NCBI GenBank assembly: GCA_963853835.1
Contig: OY970822.1
Span: 91,612,000 to 91,675,999, forward strand
DNA from: Calendula officinalis
Lineage: Eukaryota > Streptophyta > Magnoliopsida > Asterales > Asteraceae
Direction of reading: 5' to 3'
Length of the DNA: 64,000 nt
The position numbers were made by a program, and so were the translations under genes. The notes below the pieces were generated by a model that was not told where the DNA came from, did no database searches, and was given only the letters and a program-made list of their open reading frames with translations. Each line of letters opens with the position of its first letter. The stretch's first letter is position 1. Positions 28,701 through 38,000 of the stretch are shown here, one piece after another.

Positions 28701-31697
28701 AGTAGCTGCCACAGTAGCAGTAGTTATAGTAGGAGTAGGAGTAGCAGCAATAGTAGCAGTAGCAGCAGCAGCAGCAGCAGTAGCAGGAGCAACATCAGTA
28801 GCAGTAGTAGTAGAAGTAGCAGTAGTAGCAGCAGTAATAGCAGTAGCAGTAGCAGCAGGAGTAGGAGCAACAACAGTAGTAGCAGCAGCAGTAGCAGTAG
28901 TAGCAACAGCAGTAGTAGTAGCAGCAGCAGCAGTAGCAGTTGCAGAAACAGTAGCAGTAGTAGGAGTAGTAGCAGTAGCAGCAGGAGTAGGAGCCGATGT
29001 AGTAGGAGCAGCAGCAGTAGGAGCAGAAGTTGGAGCAGTAGCAGTAGCAGCACCAATAGTAGTAGTAGTAGCAGCAGGAGTAGGAGCAGTAATAGTAGCA
29101 GCACCAGTAGCAGTTGTAGCTGCAGTAGCAGTAGTAGTAGTTGTAGTCTGAGGAGTAGCAGTAGCAACAGGAGTAGGAGCAGCAGTAATAGTAGCAGTAG
29201 TAGCAGCAGCAGCAGTAGAAGCAGTAGTAGCAACATCAGCAGTAGCAGTAGCAGTAGCAGTAGTAGGAGTTGCAGTAGCAGCAATAGTAGCAGTAGCAGC
29301 AGCAGCAGCAGCAGTAGCAGGAGCAACATCAGTAGCAGTAGTAGTAGCAGTAGCAGTAGTAGCAGTAGCAGTAGCAGCAGGAGTAGGAGCAACAACAGTA
29401 GTAGCAGCTGCAGTAGCAGTAGCAGCAGCAGAAGTAGTAGTAGCAGCAGCAGCAGTAGCAATAGCAGAAACAGTAGCAGTAGTAGGAGTAGTAGCAGTAG
29501 CAGCAGGAGTATGAGCCGATGTAGTAGGAGCAGCAGCAGTAGGAGCAGTAGCAGTAGCAGTAGTAGCAGCAGAAGTAGCAGTAGCAGTGGTAGTAGTAGT
29601 AGAAGTAGCAGTAGTAGTAGCAGTAGCAGTAGCCGTAGATGTAGCAGTAGCAGTAGTAGTAGCAGTAGTAGCAGTAGCAGCAGCTGTAGGAGCAGAAGTT
29701 GGAGCAGTAGCAGTAGCAGCACCAGTAGTAGTAGTAGTAGCAGCAGGAGTAGGAGCAGTAGTAGTAGCAGCACCAGTAGCAGTTGTAGCTGCAGTAGCAG
29801 TAGCAGTAGTAGTAGTTGTAGTCTGAGATGTAGCAGTAGCAACAGGAGTAGGAGTAGCTTTAATAGTAGCAGTAGTAGCAGCAGCAGCAGTAGCAGCAGC
29901 AGTAGAAGCAGCAGTAGCAACATCAGCAGTAGCAGTAGCAGTAGCAGTAGTAGGAGTTGCAGTAGCAGTTGCAGTACTAGCAGCAGTAGCAGTTGTAGTA
30001 GAAGTAGTAGTAGCAGTAGCAGCAGCAGTAGTAGCAGCAACAGTTATAACAGTAGCAGTAGTAGCAGGAGTTGGAGCAGTAGCAGTAGCAGCAGTAGCAT
30101 TAGTAGTAGCAGCAGCAGTAGTAGCTGCAGCAATAATAGCAGTAGCAGTAGTAGCAGTAGCAGCAGGAGTCGGAGCAGTAGCAGTAGCAGCAGTAGCATT
30201 AGTAGTAGCAACAGCAGTAGTAGCTGCAGCAGTAATAGCAGTTGCAGTAGTAGCAGTAGCAGCAGGAGTCGGAGCAGTAGCAGTAGCAGTAGTAGGAGTT
30301 GCAGCAGCAGTAGCAGTTGCAGTAGGAGCAGTAGCAGAAGTAGTAGTAGCAGCAGTAGCAGCAGCAGTAATAGCTGTAGCAGTAGTAGCAGTAGTAGCAG
30401 TAGGAGCAGCAGCAGCAGCAGTAGCAGTAGCGGTAGTAGCAGTAGTAGGAGTAGGAGCAGTAGTAGTAGTAGCAGTAGTAGCAATATCAGTAGCAGCAGG
30501 AATAGGAGCAGTAGCAGTAGCAGCAGCAGTAGCTGTAGCTGTAGCAGTAGCAGTAGTAGGAGCAGAAGTAGCAGCAGTAGTAGTAGCAGTAGTAGTAGCA
30601 GTAGCAGCTGTAGTAGCAGCAGCAGTAATAGCAGTAGCAGCAGTAGCAGCAGGAGTAGGAGCAGTAGCAGTAGCAGCAGCAGCAGTTGTAGTAGCAGTAG
30701 TAGTAGCAGTAGTAGTAGCAGTAGCAGCAGTATCAGTAGCGTAAATAGCAGTAGCAGTAGCAGCAGGAGTAGTAGCAGTAGCGGAAGCAGCAGCAGTAGC
30801 AGTAGCAGTAGCTTGAGTTGGAGCAGCAGCAGTAGCAGCAGCAGCAGTAGCAGTAGCAGCAGTAGCAGCAGTAGCTGTAGCCGTAGCAGTAGCAGTAGCA
30901 GTAGCCATAGCAGGAGCTGTAGCAGTAGCATGAGCTGTAGCAGTAGCACTAGCAGTAGCAGTAGCAACAACAGCAGCAGCAACAGCAATAGCAGTAGAAG
31001 TAGCTTTTACAGTAGCCGTAGAAGCAACAGCAGCAGCAGTAGCAGTAGCAGGAGCAGGAGCAGTAGCAGTAGCAGCAGCAGTAGCAGCAGCAACACCAGC
31101 AGTAGCAGCAACAGTAGCAGTAGCAGTAGCAGCAGCGCTAGTAGCCGCAGCAGCTGTAGCAACAGTAGTAGCGGTAGAAGTAGTAGCAGTAGTAGGAGTA
31201 GGAGCAAAAGTAGCAGTAGTAGCAGTAGTAGCAGTAGGAGCAGTAGTAGCAGTAGTCTGAGTAGTAGTAGCAGGAGTAGGAGCAGTAACATTATTAGCAG
31301 CCGCAGTAGCAGTAGTAGTAGCAGTAGTAGGAGTAGGAGCAGCAGTAGTAGCAGTAGCAACAGCTGTAGGAGCAGCACTAGGAGAAGTAGTAGCAGTATT
31401 CTGAGTAGCAGCAGTAGCAGTAGTAGCTGTAGCAGCAGGAGTAGGAGCAGTAGCAGCAGCAGCAGTAGCAGTAGTAGGAGTTGCAGCAGCAATACCAGCA
31501 GTAGCAGTAGTACTAGCAGTAGCAGCAGTAGCAGTAGCAGTAGCATAAATAGCAGTAGCAGTAGCAGTAGGAGTAGTAGTTGTAGCAGCAGCAGCAGCAG
31601 TAGCAGTAGCAGTAGCTTCAGTTGGAGCAGCAGCAGTAGCAGCTGTAGCAGTAGTAGTAGCAGCAGTATCGGTAGCCGTAGCAGTAGCAGTAGCCAT
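19785..31697 (-). CDS. Longest candidate Ala/Thr open frame, 3,970 codons; coding unproven
   Basis: Starts at the outer M of the second 6-kb copy and reads about 3,810 Ala/Thr-phase codons through both copies of the 6,048-bp duplication, then about 100 Leu-frame codons between Y (20257) and X (19952), and about 55 Cys/Tyr codons to the TAA at landmark T. The Ala/Thr phase is open beyond the Met to 32624, making 4,122 codons. Internal content is nearly all Ala and Thr with regular Pro (APTPAAT, APTSAPTA), and single Val, Ile, Asn, Asp, His, Gln and Lys at fixed places in each copy. If real it would be an extreme mucin-like or cell-surface repeat protein with abundant Thr for O-glycosylation. 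No signal peptide, anchor or folded domain is visible. Confidence 0.22.
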   Translation of the reverse strand: MATATATATDTAATTTATAATAAAPTEATATATAAAAATTTTPTATATAIYATATATAATASTTATAGIAAATPTTATAAAATAPTPAATATTATAATQNTATTSPSAAPTAVATATTAAPTPTTATTTATAAANNVTAPTPATTTQTTATTAPTATTATTATFAPTPTTATTSTATTVATAAAATSAAATATATVAATAGVAAATAAATATAPAPATATAAAVASTATVKATSTAIAVAAAVVATATASATATAHATATAPAMATATATATATATAATAATATAAAATAAAPTQATATATAAASATATTPAATATAIYATDTAATATTTATTTATTTAAAATATAPTPAATAATAITAAATTAATATTTATTTAATSAPTTATATATATAAATATAPIPAATDIATTATTTTAPTPTTATTATATAAAAAPTATTATTATAITAAATAATTTSATAPTATATAAATPTTATATAPTPAATATTATAITAAATTAVATTNATAATATAPTPAATATTATAIIAAATTAAATTNATAATATAPTPATTATVITVAATTAAATATTTSTTTATAASTATATATPTTATATATADVATAASTAAATAAAATTATIKATPTPVATATSQTTTTTTATATAATTATGAATTTAPTPAATTTTTGAATATAPTSAPTAAATATTATTTATATSTATATATTTATSTTTTTATATSAATTATATAPTAAAPTTSAHTPAATATTPTTATVSAIATAAAATTTSAAATATAAATTVVAPTPAATATATTATATTTATDVAPATAAAAAATATIAATATPTTATATATADVATTASTAAAATTATITAAPTPVATATPQTTTTTTATAATTATGAATITAPTPAATTTTIGAATATAPTSAPTAAAPTTSAPTPAATATTPTTATVSATATAAAATTTAVATTATAAATTVVAPTPAATATAITAATTATSTTTATDVAPATAAAAAATATIAATPTPTITTATVAATATTAAPTPAATATIAPTATTAATATATIVATAAVTAAAAATATAPTPTATATTAATAPTPAATATTATAAATANTAASTATTTTPTVTAPAATATTPTTATTATSAPTPTTATATAATTTAVVTATTVAAPSPATAVVPTATTTTTATAITATATAAAATAAAPTPSTATATTAAAATAAAPTPAATAITAAATTAATATTTATTTAATSAPTTATAAATAPIPAATDIGTIATTATTTTTTAPTPTTATTATATAAAATAAAPTATTTTAITAAATAATTTAATGPTATATAAAAATPTTATATAPTPAATATTATAITAAATTAAATTNATAATATAPTPAATATTATAIIDAATTAAATTNATATAPTPATTATVITAAATTAAATAATTATTTATSASTATATATPTTSTATADVATAASTAAATAAATTATITAAPTPVATATPQTTTTTTATATAATTATGAATITAPTPAATTTTGAATATAPTSAPTAAATATTATTTATATATATATATATANTTATSTTTTATATAATTTATATAPTAAAPTTSAPTPAATATTPTTATVSATAAAATTTAAAATTTAAATTVVAPTPAATATATAITAATTATSTTTATDVAPATAAAAATATIAATTTATAITAAATATATATAATATAATATKTVTATATASTVVAASTATVTATATAAAATATVAATTAAATVTTSVAPSPAATATTQTTATTAPTATTATTAPTPTTATVATTTPTTASTATTTTATTTATAIDAATAAATVPTHVATATTPTIATTATTPPTPTTATATAVAAAATAAATAAAISAVVTATTDGAPTPAATATATATAAATTAAVTATVAAAPPPVATATTQTTATTTAAAGATAAAAATNTATASATTTTNTTATAIATASTPADTATTPTTATTASTTATATVAATAAATSAAATATATVAATAGVAAATATAPATATAAVASTATVTATSIAIAVAAATAAVAATAAVVATGAASATATAHATATAPAMATATATATDTAATTTATAATAAAPTEATATATAAAAATTTTPTATATAIYATATATAATASTTATAGIAAATPTTATAAAATAPTPAATATTATAATQNTATTSPSAAPTAVATATTAAPTPTTATTTATAAANNVTAPTPATTTQTTATTAPTATTATTATFAPTPTTATTSTATTVATAAAATSAAATATATVAATAGVAAATAAATATAPAPATATAAAVASTATVKATSTAIAVAAAVVATATASATATAHATATAPAMATATATATATATAATAATATAAAATAAAPTQATATATAAASATATTPAATATAIYATDTAATATTTATTTATTTAAAATATAPTPAATAATAITAAATTAATATTTATTTAATSAPTTATATATATAAATATAPIPAATDIATTATTTTAPTPTTATTATATAAAAAPTATTATTATAITAAATAATTTSATAPTATATAAATPTTATATAPTPAATATTATAITAAATTAVATTNATAATATAPTPAATATTATAIIAAATTAAATTNATAATATAPTPATTATVITVAATTAAATATTTSTTTATAASTATATATPTTATATATADVATAASTAAATAAAATTATIKAAPTPVATATSQTTTTTTATATAATTATGAATTTAPTPAATTTTTGAATATAPTSAPTAAATATTATTTATATSTATATATTTATSTTTTTATATSAATTATATAPTAAAPTTSAHTPAATATTPTTATVSAIATAAAATTTSAAATATAAATTVVAPTPAATATATTATATTTATDVAPATAAAAAATATIAATATPTTATATATADVATTASTAAAATTATITAAPTPVATATPQTTTTTTATAATTATGAATITAPTPAATTTTIGAATATAPTSAPTAAAPTTSAPTPAATATTPTTATVSATATAAAATTTAVATTATAAATTVVAPTPAATATAITAATTATSTTTATDVAPATAAAAAATATIAATPTPTITTATVAATATTAAPTPAATATIAPTATTAATATATIVATAAVTAAAAATATAPTPTATATTAATAPTPAATATTATAAATANTAASTATTTTPTVTAPAATATTPTTATTATSAPTPTTATATAATTTAVVTATTVAAPSPATAVVPTATTTTTATAITATATAAAATAAAPTPSTATATTAAAATAAAPTPAATAITAAATTAATATTTATTTAATSAPTTATAAATAPIPAATDIGTIATTATTTTTTAPTPTTATTATATAAAATAAAPTATTTTAITAAATAATTTAATGPTATATAAAAATPTTATATAPTPAATATTATAITAAATTAAATTNATAATATAPTPAATATTATAIIDAATTAAATTNATATAPTPATTATVITAAATTAAATAATTATTTATSASTATATATPTTSTATADVATAASTAAATAAATTATITAAHTPVATATPQTTTTTTATATAATTATGAATITAPTPAATTTTGAATATAPTSAPTAAATATTATTTATATATATATATATANTTATSTTTTATATAATTTATATAPTAAAPTTSAPTPAATATTPTTATVSATAAAATTTAAAATTTAAATTVVAPTPAATATATAITAATTATSTTTATDVAPATAAAAATATIAATTTATAITAAATATATATAATATAATATKTVTATATASTVVAASTATVTATATAAAATATVAATTAAATVTTSVAPSPAATATTQTTATTAPTATTATTAPTPTTATVATTTPTTASTATTTTATTTATAIDAATAAAAISSATAATTTPTTAIATATPTTVLLLRLLLLLLLLLLLLLLLLLLLLLLLLLLLLLRLQLLLLLLLLLLLLLLLLLLLLLLLLLLLLLLLLLLLLLLLLLMLLLLLMLLLLLLLQLLLLLLLLLRCCSNSSYCYCCCCCYCYYSYSCCYCYCYLCYCYCCYSYYYCYCNCYCWYCCCDS
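20333..26380. repeat. 6,048-bp tandem duplication, copy 1
   Basis: Sequence from about 20333 is repeated after 26381 with a constant offset of 6,048 bases, a multiple of three. The 5' breakpoint is uncertain within about 13 shared bases before 20341. Divergence on the other side is clear: copy 1 reads c at 26381 where copy 2 reads t at 32429. I found two differences: t at 21331 against g at 27379, and c at 23807 against t at 29855. Confidence 0.93.
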
Positions 31698-32428
31698 AGC
31701 AGGAGCTGTAGCAGTGGCATGAGCTGTAGCAGTAGCACTAGCAGCACCAGTAGCAACAACAGCAGCAGTAGCAGCAACAGCAGCCGTAGCAGCAGCAACA
31801 GCAATTGCAATAGAAGTAGCAGTTACGGTAGCCGTAGAAGCAACAGCAGCAGTAGCAGTAGCAGGAGCAGTAGCAGTAGCAGCAGCAACACCAGCAGTAG
31901 CAGCAACAGTAGCAGTAGCAGTAGCAGCAGCACTAGTAGCAGCAGCAGTAGCAGCAACAGTAGCAGTAGCAGTAGTAGAGGCAGTAGTAGCAGTAGTAGG
32001 AGTAGTTGCAGTATCAGCAGGAGTAGAAGCAGTAGCAATAGCAGTTGCAGTAGTATTAGTAGTAGTAGTAGCACTCGCAGTAGCAGTATTCGTAGCAGCA
32101 GCAGCAGCAGTAGCACCAGCAGCAGCAGTAGTAGTAGCAGTAGTTTGAGTAGTAGCAGTAGCAACAGGAGGTGGAGCAGCAGCAACAGTAGCAGTAACAG
32201 CAGCAGTAGTAGCAGCAGCAGTAGCAGTAGCAGTAGCCGTAGCAGCAGGAGTAGGAGCACCATCAGTAGTAGCAGTAACAACAGCACTAATAGCAGCAGC
32301 AGTAGCAGCAGCAGTAGCAGCAGCAGCAACAGCAGTAGCAGTAGCAGTAGTAGGAGTCGGGGGAGTAGTAGCAGTAGTAGCAATAGTAGGAGTAGTAGCA
32401 GTAGCAACATGAGTAGGAACAGTAGCAG
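26381..32428. repeat. 6,048-bp tandem duplication, copy 2
   Basis: Second copy of 20333-26380. The junction at 26381-26389 joins the region just after the G5 landmark to the region just after a Y landmark. The phase of the Ala/Thr frame is unchanged across the junction, so the minus-strand open block spans both copies. Confidence 0.93.
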
Positions 32429-34381
32429 TAGCAGTAGCAGCAGCAGGAGTAGGAGCAGTAGCAGCAACAATAGCAGTAGCAGTAGCAGTAGTAGCAGCAG
32501 TAGCAGTAATAGTAGTTGTAGTCTGAGGAGTAGTAGTAGCAGCAGGAGTAGGAGTAGCAGCAGTAGTAGCAGTAGCAGCAGTAGTAGTAGCAGCAGTAGA
32601 AGCAGCAGTAGCCGTAGTAGCAGTACAGTAGTAGGTGTAGCAGTAGCAATAGCAGTAGTAGGAGTAGTAGTAGCAGCAGTAGCAGAAGAAATTGCAGCAG
32701 CAGCAGTAGCAGCATCAATAGCAGTAGCAGTAGTAGTAGCAGTAGTAGTAGTAGTAGCAGTACTAGCAGTAGTAGGAGTAGTAGTAGCAACAGTAGCAGT
32801 AGTAGGAGTAGGAGCTGTAGTAGCAGTAGTAGCAGTAGGAGCAGTAGTAGCAGTAGTCTGAGTTGTTGCAGTAGCAGCAGGACTAGGAGCAACAGAAGTA
32901 GTAACAGAAGCAGCAGCAGTAGTAGCAGCAACAGTAGCAGTAGCAGCAGCAGCAGTAGCGGTAGCAGTTACAGTAGCCGTAGAAGCAGCAACAACAGTAG
33001 TAGCAGTAGCAGTAGTAGTAGCAGTAACAGTTTCAGTAGCGGTAGCGGAAGCAGCAGCAGTAGCAGTAGCAGCAGTAGCAGTAGCAGCAGTAGCCGTAGC
33101 AGTAGAAGTAGCAGCAGCAGTAGTAGCAGTAGCAGTAGCAACAATAGTAGCAGTAGCAGCAGCAGTAGCAGGAGCAACATCAGTAGCAGTAGTAGTAGAA
33201 GTAGCAGTAGTAGCAGCAGTAATAGTAGTAGCAGTAGCAGCAGGAGTAGGAGCAACAACAGTAGTAGCAGCAGCAGTAGCAGTAGTAGCAACAGCAGTAG
33301 TAGTAGCAGCAGCAGCAGTAGCAGTTGCAGAAACAGTAGCAGTAGTAGGAGTAGTAGCAGTAGCAGCAGGAGTAGGAGCCGATGTAGTAGGAGCAGCAGC
33401 AGTAGGAGCAGTAGCAGTAGCAGTAGTAGCAGCAGCAGTAGCAGTAGCAGTAGTAGTAGTAGAAGTAGCAGTAGTAGTAGCAGTAGCAGTAGCAGTAGCC
33501 GTAGCAGTAGCAGTAGCAGTAGCAGTAGTTGTAGCAGTAGTAGCAGTAGCAGCAGCTGTAGGAGCAGAAGTTGGAGCAGTAGCAGTAGCAGCACCAGTAG
33601 TAGTAGTAGCAGCAGGAGTAGGAGCAGTAATAGTAGCAGCACCAGTAGCAGTTGTAGCTGCAGTAGCAGTAGCAGTAGTAGTAGTTGTAGTCTGAGGAGT
33701 AGCAGTAGCAACAGGAGTAGGAGCAGCAGTAATAGTAGCAGTAGTAGCAGCAGCAGCAGTAGCAGCAGCAGTAGAAGCAGCAGTAGCAACATCAACAGTA
33801 GCAGTAGCAGTAGTAGGAGTTGCAGTAGCTGTTGCAGTACTAGCAACAGTAGCAGTTGTAGTAGCAGTAGTAGTAGCAGCAGCAGTAGTAGCAGCAGCAG
33901 TTATAACAGTAGCAGTAGTAGCAGGAGTCGGAGCAGTAGCAGTAGCATTAGTAGTAGCAGCAGCAGTAGTAGCCGCATCAATAATAGCAGTAGCAGTAGT
34001 AGCAGTAGCAGCAGGAGTCGGAGCAGTAGCAGTAGCAGCAGTAGCATTAGTAGTAGCAGCAGCAGTAGTAGCTGCAGCAGTAATAGCAGTAGCAGTAGTA
34101 GCAGTAATAGCTGCAGCAGCAGTAGCAGTATTAGGAGTCGCAGCAGCAGTACCAGCAGTAGCAGTTGCAGTTGCAGTAGTAGTAGCTGTAGCAGCAGTAG
34201 CAGTAGCATAAATAGCAGTAGCAGTAGCAGCAGGAGTAGGAGTAGTAGCAGTAGCAGCAGCAGCAGTAGCAGTAGCTTGAGTTGGAGCAGCAGCAGTAGC
34301 AGTAGCAGTTGTAGAAGTAGTAGTAGCAATAGCATGAGCAGCAGCAATAGCATTAGCAGTAGCAGTAGCAGTAGTAGCAGT

Positions 34382-35005
34382 AATAGTAGTTGTAGTCTGA
34401 GGAGTAGCAGTAGGAGCAGGAGTAGGAGTAGCAGCAGTAGTAGCAGTAGCAGCAGCAGTAGTAGCAGGAGCCGTAGAAGCAGCAGTAGCCGCAGTAGCAG
34501 TACAGTAGTAGGAGTAGCAGTAGCAATAGCAGTAGTAGGAGTAGTAGTAGCAGCAGTAGCAGAAGAAATAGCAGCAGCAGCAGTAGCAGCAACAATAGTA
34601 GTAGCAGCATCAATAGCAGTAACAGTAGTAGTAGCAGTAGTAGTAGTAGTAGTACTAGCAGTAGTAGCAGCAACAATAGCAGTAGCAGTAGCAGTAGTAG
34701 CAGCAGTAGCAGTAATTGTAGTTGTAGTCTGAGGAGTAGCAGTAGCAGCAGGAGTAGGAGTAGCAGCAGTAGTAGCAGTAGCAGCAGCAGTAGTGGCAGG
34801 AGTCGTAGAAGCAGAGTAGCCGCAGTAGCAGTACAGTAGTAGGAGTAGCAGTAGCAATAGCAGTAGTAGGAGTAGTAGTAGCAGCAGTAGCAGATGAAAT
34901 AGCAGCAGCAGCAGTAGCAGCAACAATAGTAGTAGCAGCATCAATAGCAGTAACAGTAGTAGTAGCAGTAGTAGTAGTAGCAGTACTAGCAGTAGTAGCA
35001 GTAGT
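34382..35005. repeat. Y-Z-Y dimer, U5
   Basis: Copies start at 34382 and 34712, with Y at 34502 and 34833 (step 331) and Z only in the second copy at 34813. It is the counterpart of the U3 dimer, with one private substitution that gives aattgtag in the second copy. Confidence 0.8.
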
Positions 35006-38000
35006 AGGAATAGTAGTAGCAACAGTAGCAGTAGTAGGAGTAGGAGCTGTAGTAGCAGTAGTAGCAGTAGGAGCAGTAGTAGCAGTAGTCTGAGTTGTTG
35101 CAGTAGCAGCAGGACTAGGAGCAACAGAAGTAGTAACAGTAGCAGCAGCAGTATTAGCAGCAACAGTAGCAGTAGCAGCAGCAGCAGTAGCGGTAGCAGT
35201 TACAGTAGCCGTAGAAGCAGCAGCAACAGTAGTAGCAGTAGCAGTAGCAGTAACAATTTCAGTAGCGGTAGCGGAAGCAGTAGCAGTAGCAGCAGTAGCA
35301 GTAACAGCAGTAGCAGTAGCCGTAGCAGTAGCAGTAGCAGTAGCAGTAGCAGCAGTAGTAGCAGTAGGAGTAGCAGCAATAGTAGCAGTAGCAGCAGCAG
35401 CAGCAGCAGTAGCAGGAGCAACATCAGTAGCAGTAGCAGTAGCAGTAGTAGCAGTAGCAGTAGCAGCAGGAGTAGGAGCAACAACAGTAGTAGCAGCTGC
35501 AGTAGCAGTAGCAGCAGCAGAAGTAGTAGTAGCAGCAGCAGCAGTAGCAATAGCAGAAACAGTAGCAGTAGTAGGAGTAGTAGCAGTAGCAGCAGGAGTA
35601 TGAGCCGATGTAGTAGGAGCAGCAGCAGTAGGAGCAGTAGCAGTAGCAGTAGTAGCAGCAGAAGTAGCAGTAGCAGTGGTAGTAGTAGTAGAAGTAGCAG
35701 TAGTAGTAGCAGTAGCAGTAGCCGTCGCAGTAGCAGTAGCAGTAGTAGTAGCAGTAGTAGCAGTAGCAGCAGCTGTAGGAGCAGAAGTTGGAGCAGTAGC
35801 AGTAGCAGCACTAGTAGTAGTAGCAGCAGGAGTAGGAGCAGTAGTAGTAGCAGCACCAGTAGCAGTTGTAGCTGCAGTAGCAGTAGCAGTAGTAGTAGTT
35901 GTAGTCTGAGATGTAGCAGTAGCAACAGGAATAGGAGCAGCAGTAATAGTAGCAGTAGTAGCAGCAGCAGCAGTAGAAGCAGTAGTAGGAGTTGCAGTAG
36001 CAGTTGCAGTAGCAGTAGCAGTAGCAGTAGTAGGAGTTGCAGTAGCAGTTGCAGTACTAGCAGCAGTAGCAGTTGTAGTAGCAGTAGTAGTAGCAGTAGC
36101 AGCAGCAGTAGTAGCAGCAGCAGTTATAACAGTAGCAGTAGTAGCAGGAGTTGGAGCAGTAGCAGTAACAGCAGTGGCATTAGTAGTAGCAGCAGCAGTA
36201 GTAGCTGCAGCAATAATAGCAGTAGCAGTAGTAGCAGTAGCAGCAGGAGTCGGAGCAATAGCAGTAGCAGCAGTAGCATTAGTAGTAGCAGCAGCAGTAG
36301 TAGCCGCAGCAGTAATAGCAGTTGCAGTAGTAGCAGTAGCAGCAGGAGTCGGAGCAGTAGCAGTAGCAGTAGTAGGAGTTGCATCAGCAACTGCAGTAGC
36401 AGTTGTAGTAGGAGCAGTAGCAGAAGTAGTAGTAGCAGCAGCAGTAATAGCTGTAGCAGTAGTAGCAGTAGGAGCAGCAGCAGCAGCAGTAGCAGTAGCG
36501 GTAGTAGCAGTAGTAGGAGTAGGAGCAGTAGTAGTAGCAGTAGTAGCAATATCAGTAGCAGCAGGAATAGGAGCAGTAGCAGTAGCAGCAGCAGTAGCAG
36601 TAGCTGTAGCAGTAGCAGTAGTAGGAGCAGAAGTATCAGTAGTAGTAGTAGCAGTAGTAGTAGCAGTAGCAGCTGTAGTAGCAGCAGCAGTAATAGCAGT
36701 AGCAGCAGTAGCAGCAGGAGTAGGAGCAGTAGGAGTAGCAGCAGCAGCAGTTGCAGTAGCAGTAGTAGCAGTAGCAGCAGTAGCAGTAGCGTAAATAGCA
36801 GTAGCAGTAGCAGCAGGAGTAGTAGCAGTAGCAGCAACAGCAGCAGTAGCAGTAGCAGTAGCTTGAGTTGGAGCAGCAGCAGTAGCAGCAGCAGCAGTAG
36901 CAGTAGCAGCAGTAGCAGTAGCCGTAGCAGTAGCAGTAGCCATAGCAGGAGCTGTAGCAGTAGCATGAGCTGTAGCAGTAGCACTAGCAGTAGCAGTAGC
37001 AACAACAGCAGCAGCAACAGCAATAGAAGTAGAAGTAGCTTTAACAGTAGCCGTAGAAGCAACAGCAGCAGCAGTAGCAGTAGCAGGAGCAGGAGCAGTA
37101 GCAGTAGCAGCAGCAGTAGCAGCAGCAACACCAGCAGTAGCAGCAACAGTAGCAGTAGCAGTAGCAGCAGCGCTAGTGGCCGCAGCAGCTGTAGCAACAG
37201 TAGTAGCGGTAGAAGTAGTAGCAGTAGTAGGAGTAGGAGCAAAAGTAGCAGTAGTAGCAGTAGTACCAGTAGGAGCAGTAGTAGCAGTAGTCTGAGTAGT
37301 AGCAGCAGGAGTAGGAGCAGTAACATTATTAGCAGCCGCAGTAGCAGTAGTAGTAGCAGTAGTAGGAGTAGGAGCAGCAGTAGTAGCAGTAGTAACAGCT
37401 GTAGGAGCAGCACTAGGAGAAGTAGTAGCAGTATTCTGAGTAGCAGCAGTAGCAGTAGTAGCTGTAGCAGCAGGAGTAGGAGCAGTAGCAGCAGCAGTAG
37501 CAGTAGTAGGAGTTGCAGCAGCATTACCAGCAGTAGCAGTTGCAGTAGCAGTAGTACTAGCAGTAGCAGCAGTAGCAGTAGCAGTAGCATAAATAGCAGT
37601 AGCAGTAGCAGTAGGAGTAGTAGCTGTAGCAGCAGCAGCAGTAGCAGTAGCAGTAGCTTCAGTTGGAGCAGCAGCAGTAGCAGCTGTAGCAGCAGTAGTA
37701 GCAGCAGTATCGGTAGCCGTAGCAGTAGCAGTAGCCATAGCAGGAGCTGTAGCAGTAGCATGAGCTGTAGCAGTAGCACTAGCAGCACCAGTAGCAACAA
37801 CAGCAGCAGTAGCAGCAACAGCAGTCGTAGCAGCAGCAACAGCAATAGCAATAGAAGTAGCAGTTACGGTAGCCGTAGAAGCAACAGCAGCAGTAGCAGT
37901 AGCAGTAGCAGGAGCAGTAGCAGTAGCAGCAGCAACACCAGCAGTAGCATCAACAGTAGCAGTAGCAGTAGCAGCAGCACTAGTAGCAGCAGCAGTAGCA

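Larger units (their letters stand above)
18025..32428. repeat. Higher-order unit U4 with an internal 6-kb duplication
   Basis: Order is T 18025, X-variant 18192, T 19785, X 19952, Y 20257, M 24858 and 25647, G5 26311, then a second M pair at 30906 and 31695 and G5 32359 from the 6,048-bp duplication. It has no S landmark at its end: after G5 it fuses directly to the sequence that follows X in U3. The T-X-T-X start, with the two T words 1,760 bases apart, is shared only with U6. Confidence 0.8.

Noticed and set aside
19785..31697. Antifreeze glycoprotein polyprotein, because of Ala/Thr/Pro richness
   Set aside because: Those proteins are known for a strict Thr-Ala-Ala or Thr-Pro-Ala tripeptide with regular cleavage spacers. 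Here Ala and Thr alternate irregularly and there are no spacer residues at regular steps.
21330..32861. Plus-strand open frame of 3,843 codons, mostly Ser with Arg, resembling an SR-rich or sericin-like protein
   Set aside because: It is the same triplet phase read on the other strand. Third-base variants of the Ala/Thr frame (tgc, cgt, ggt) turn Ser into Cys, Arg and Gly without pattern. The phase also hits stops elsewhere (taa at 2478, tga at 4315 and 14831).
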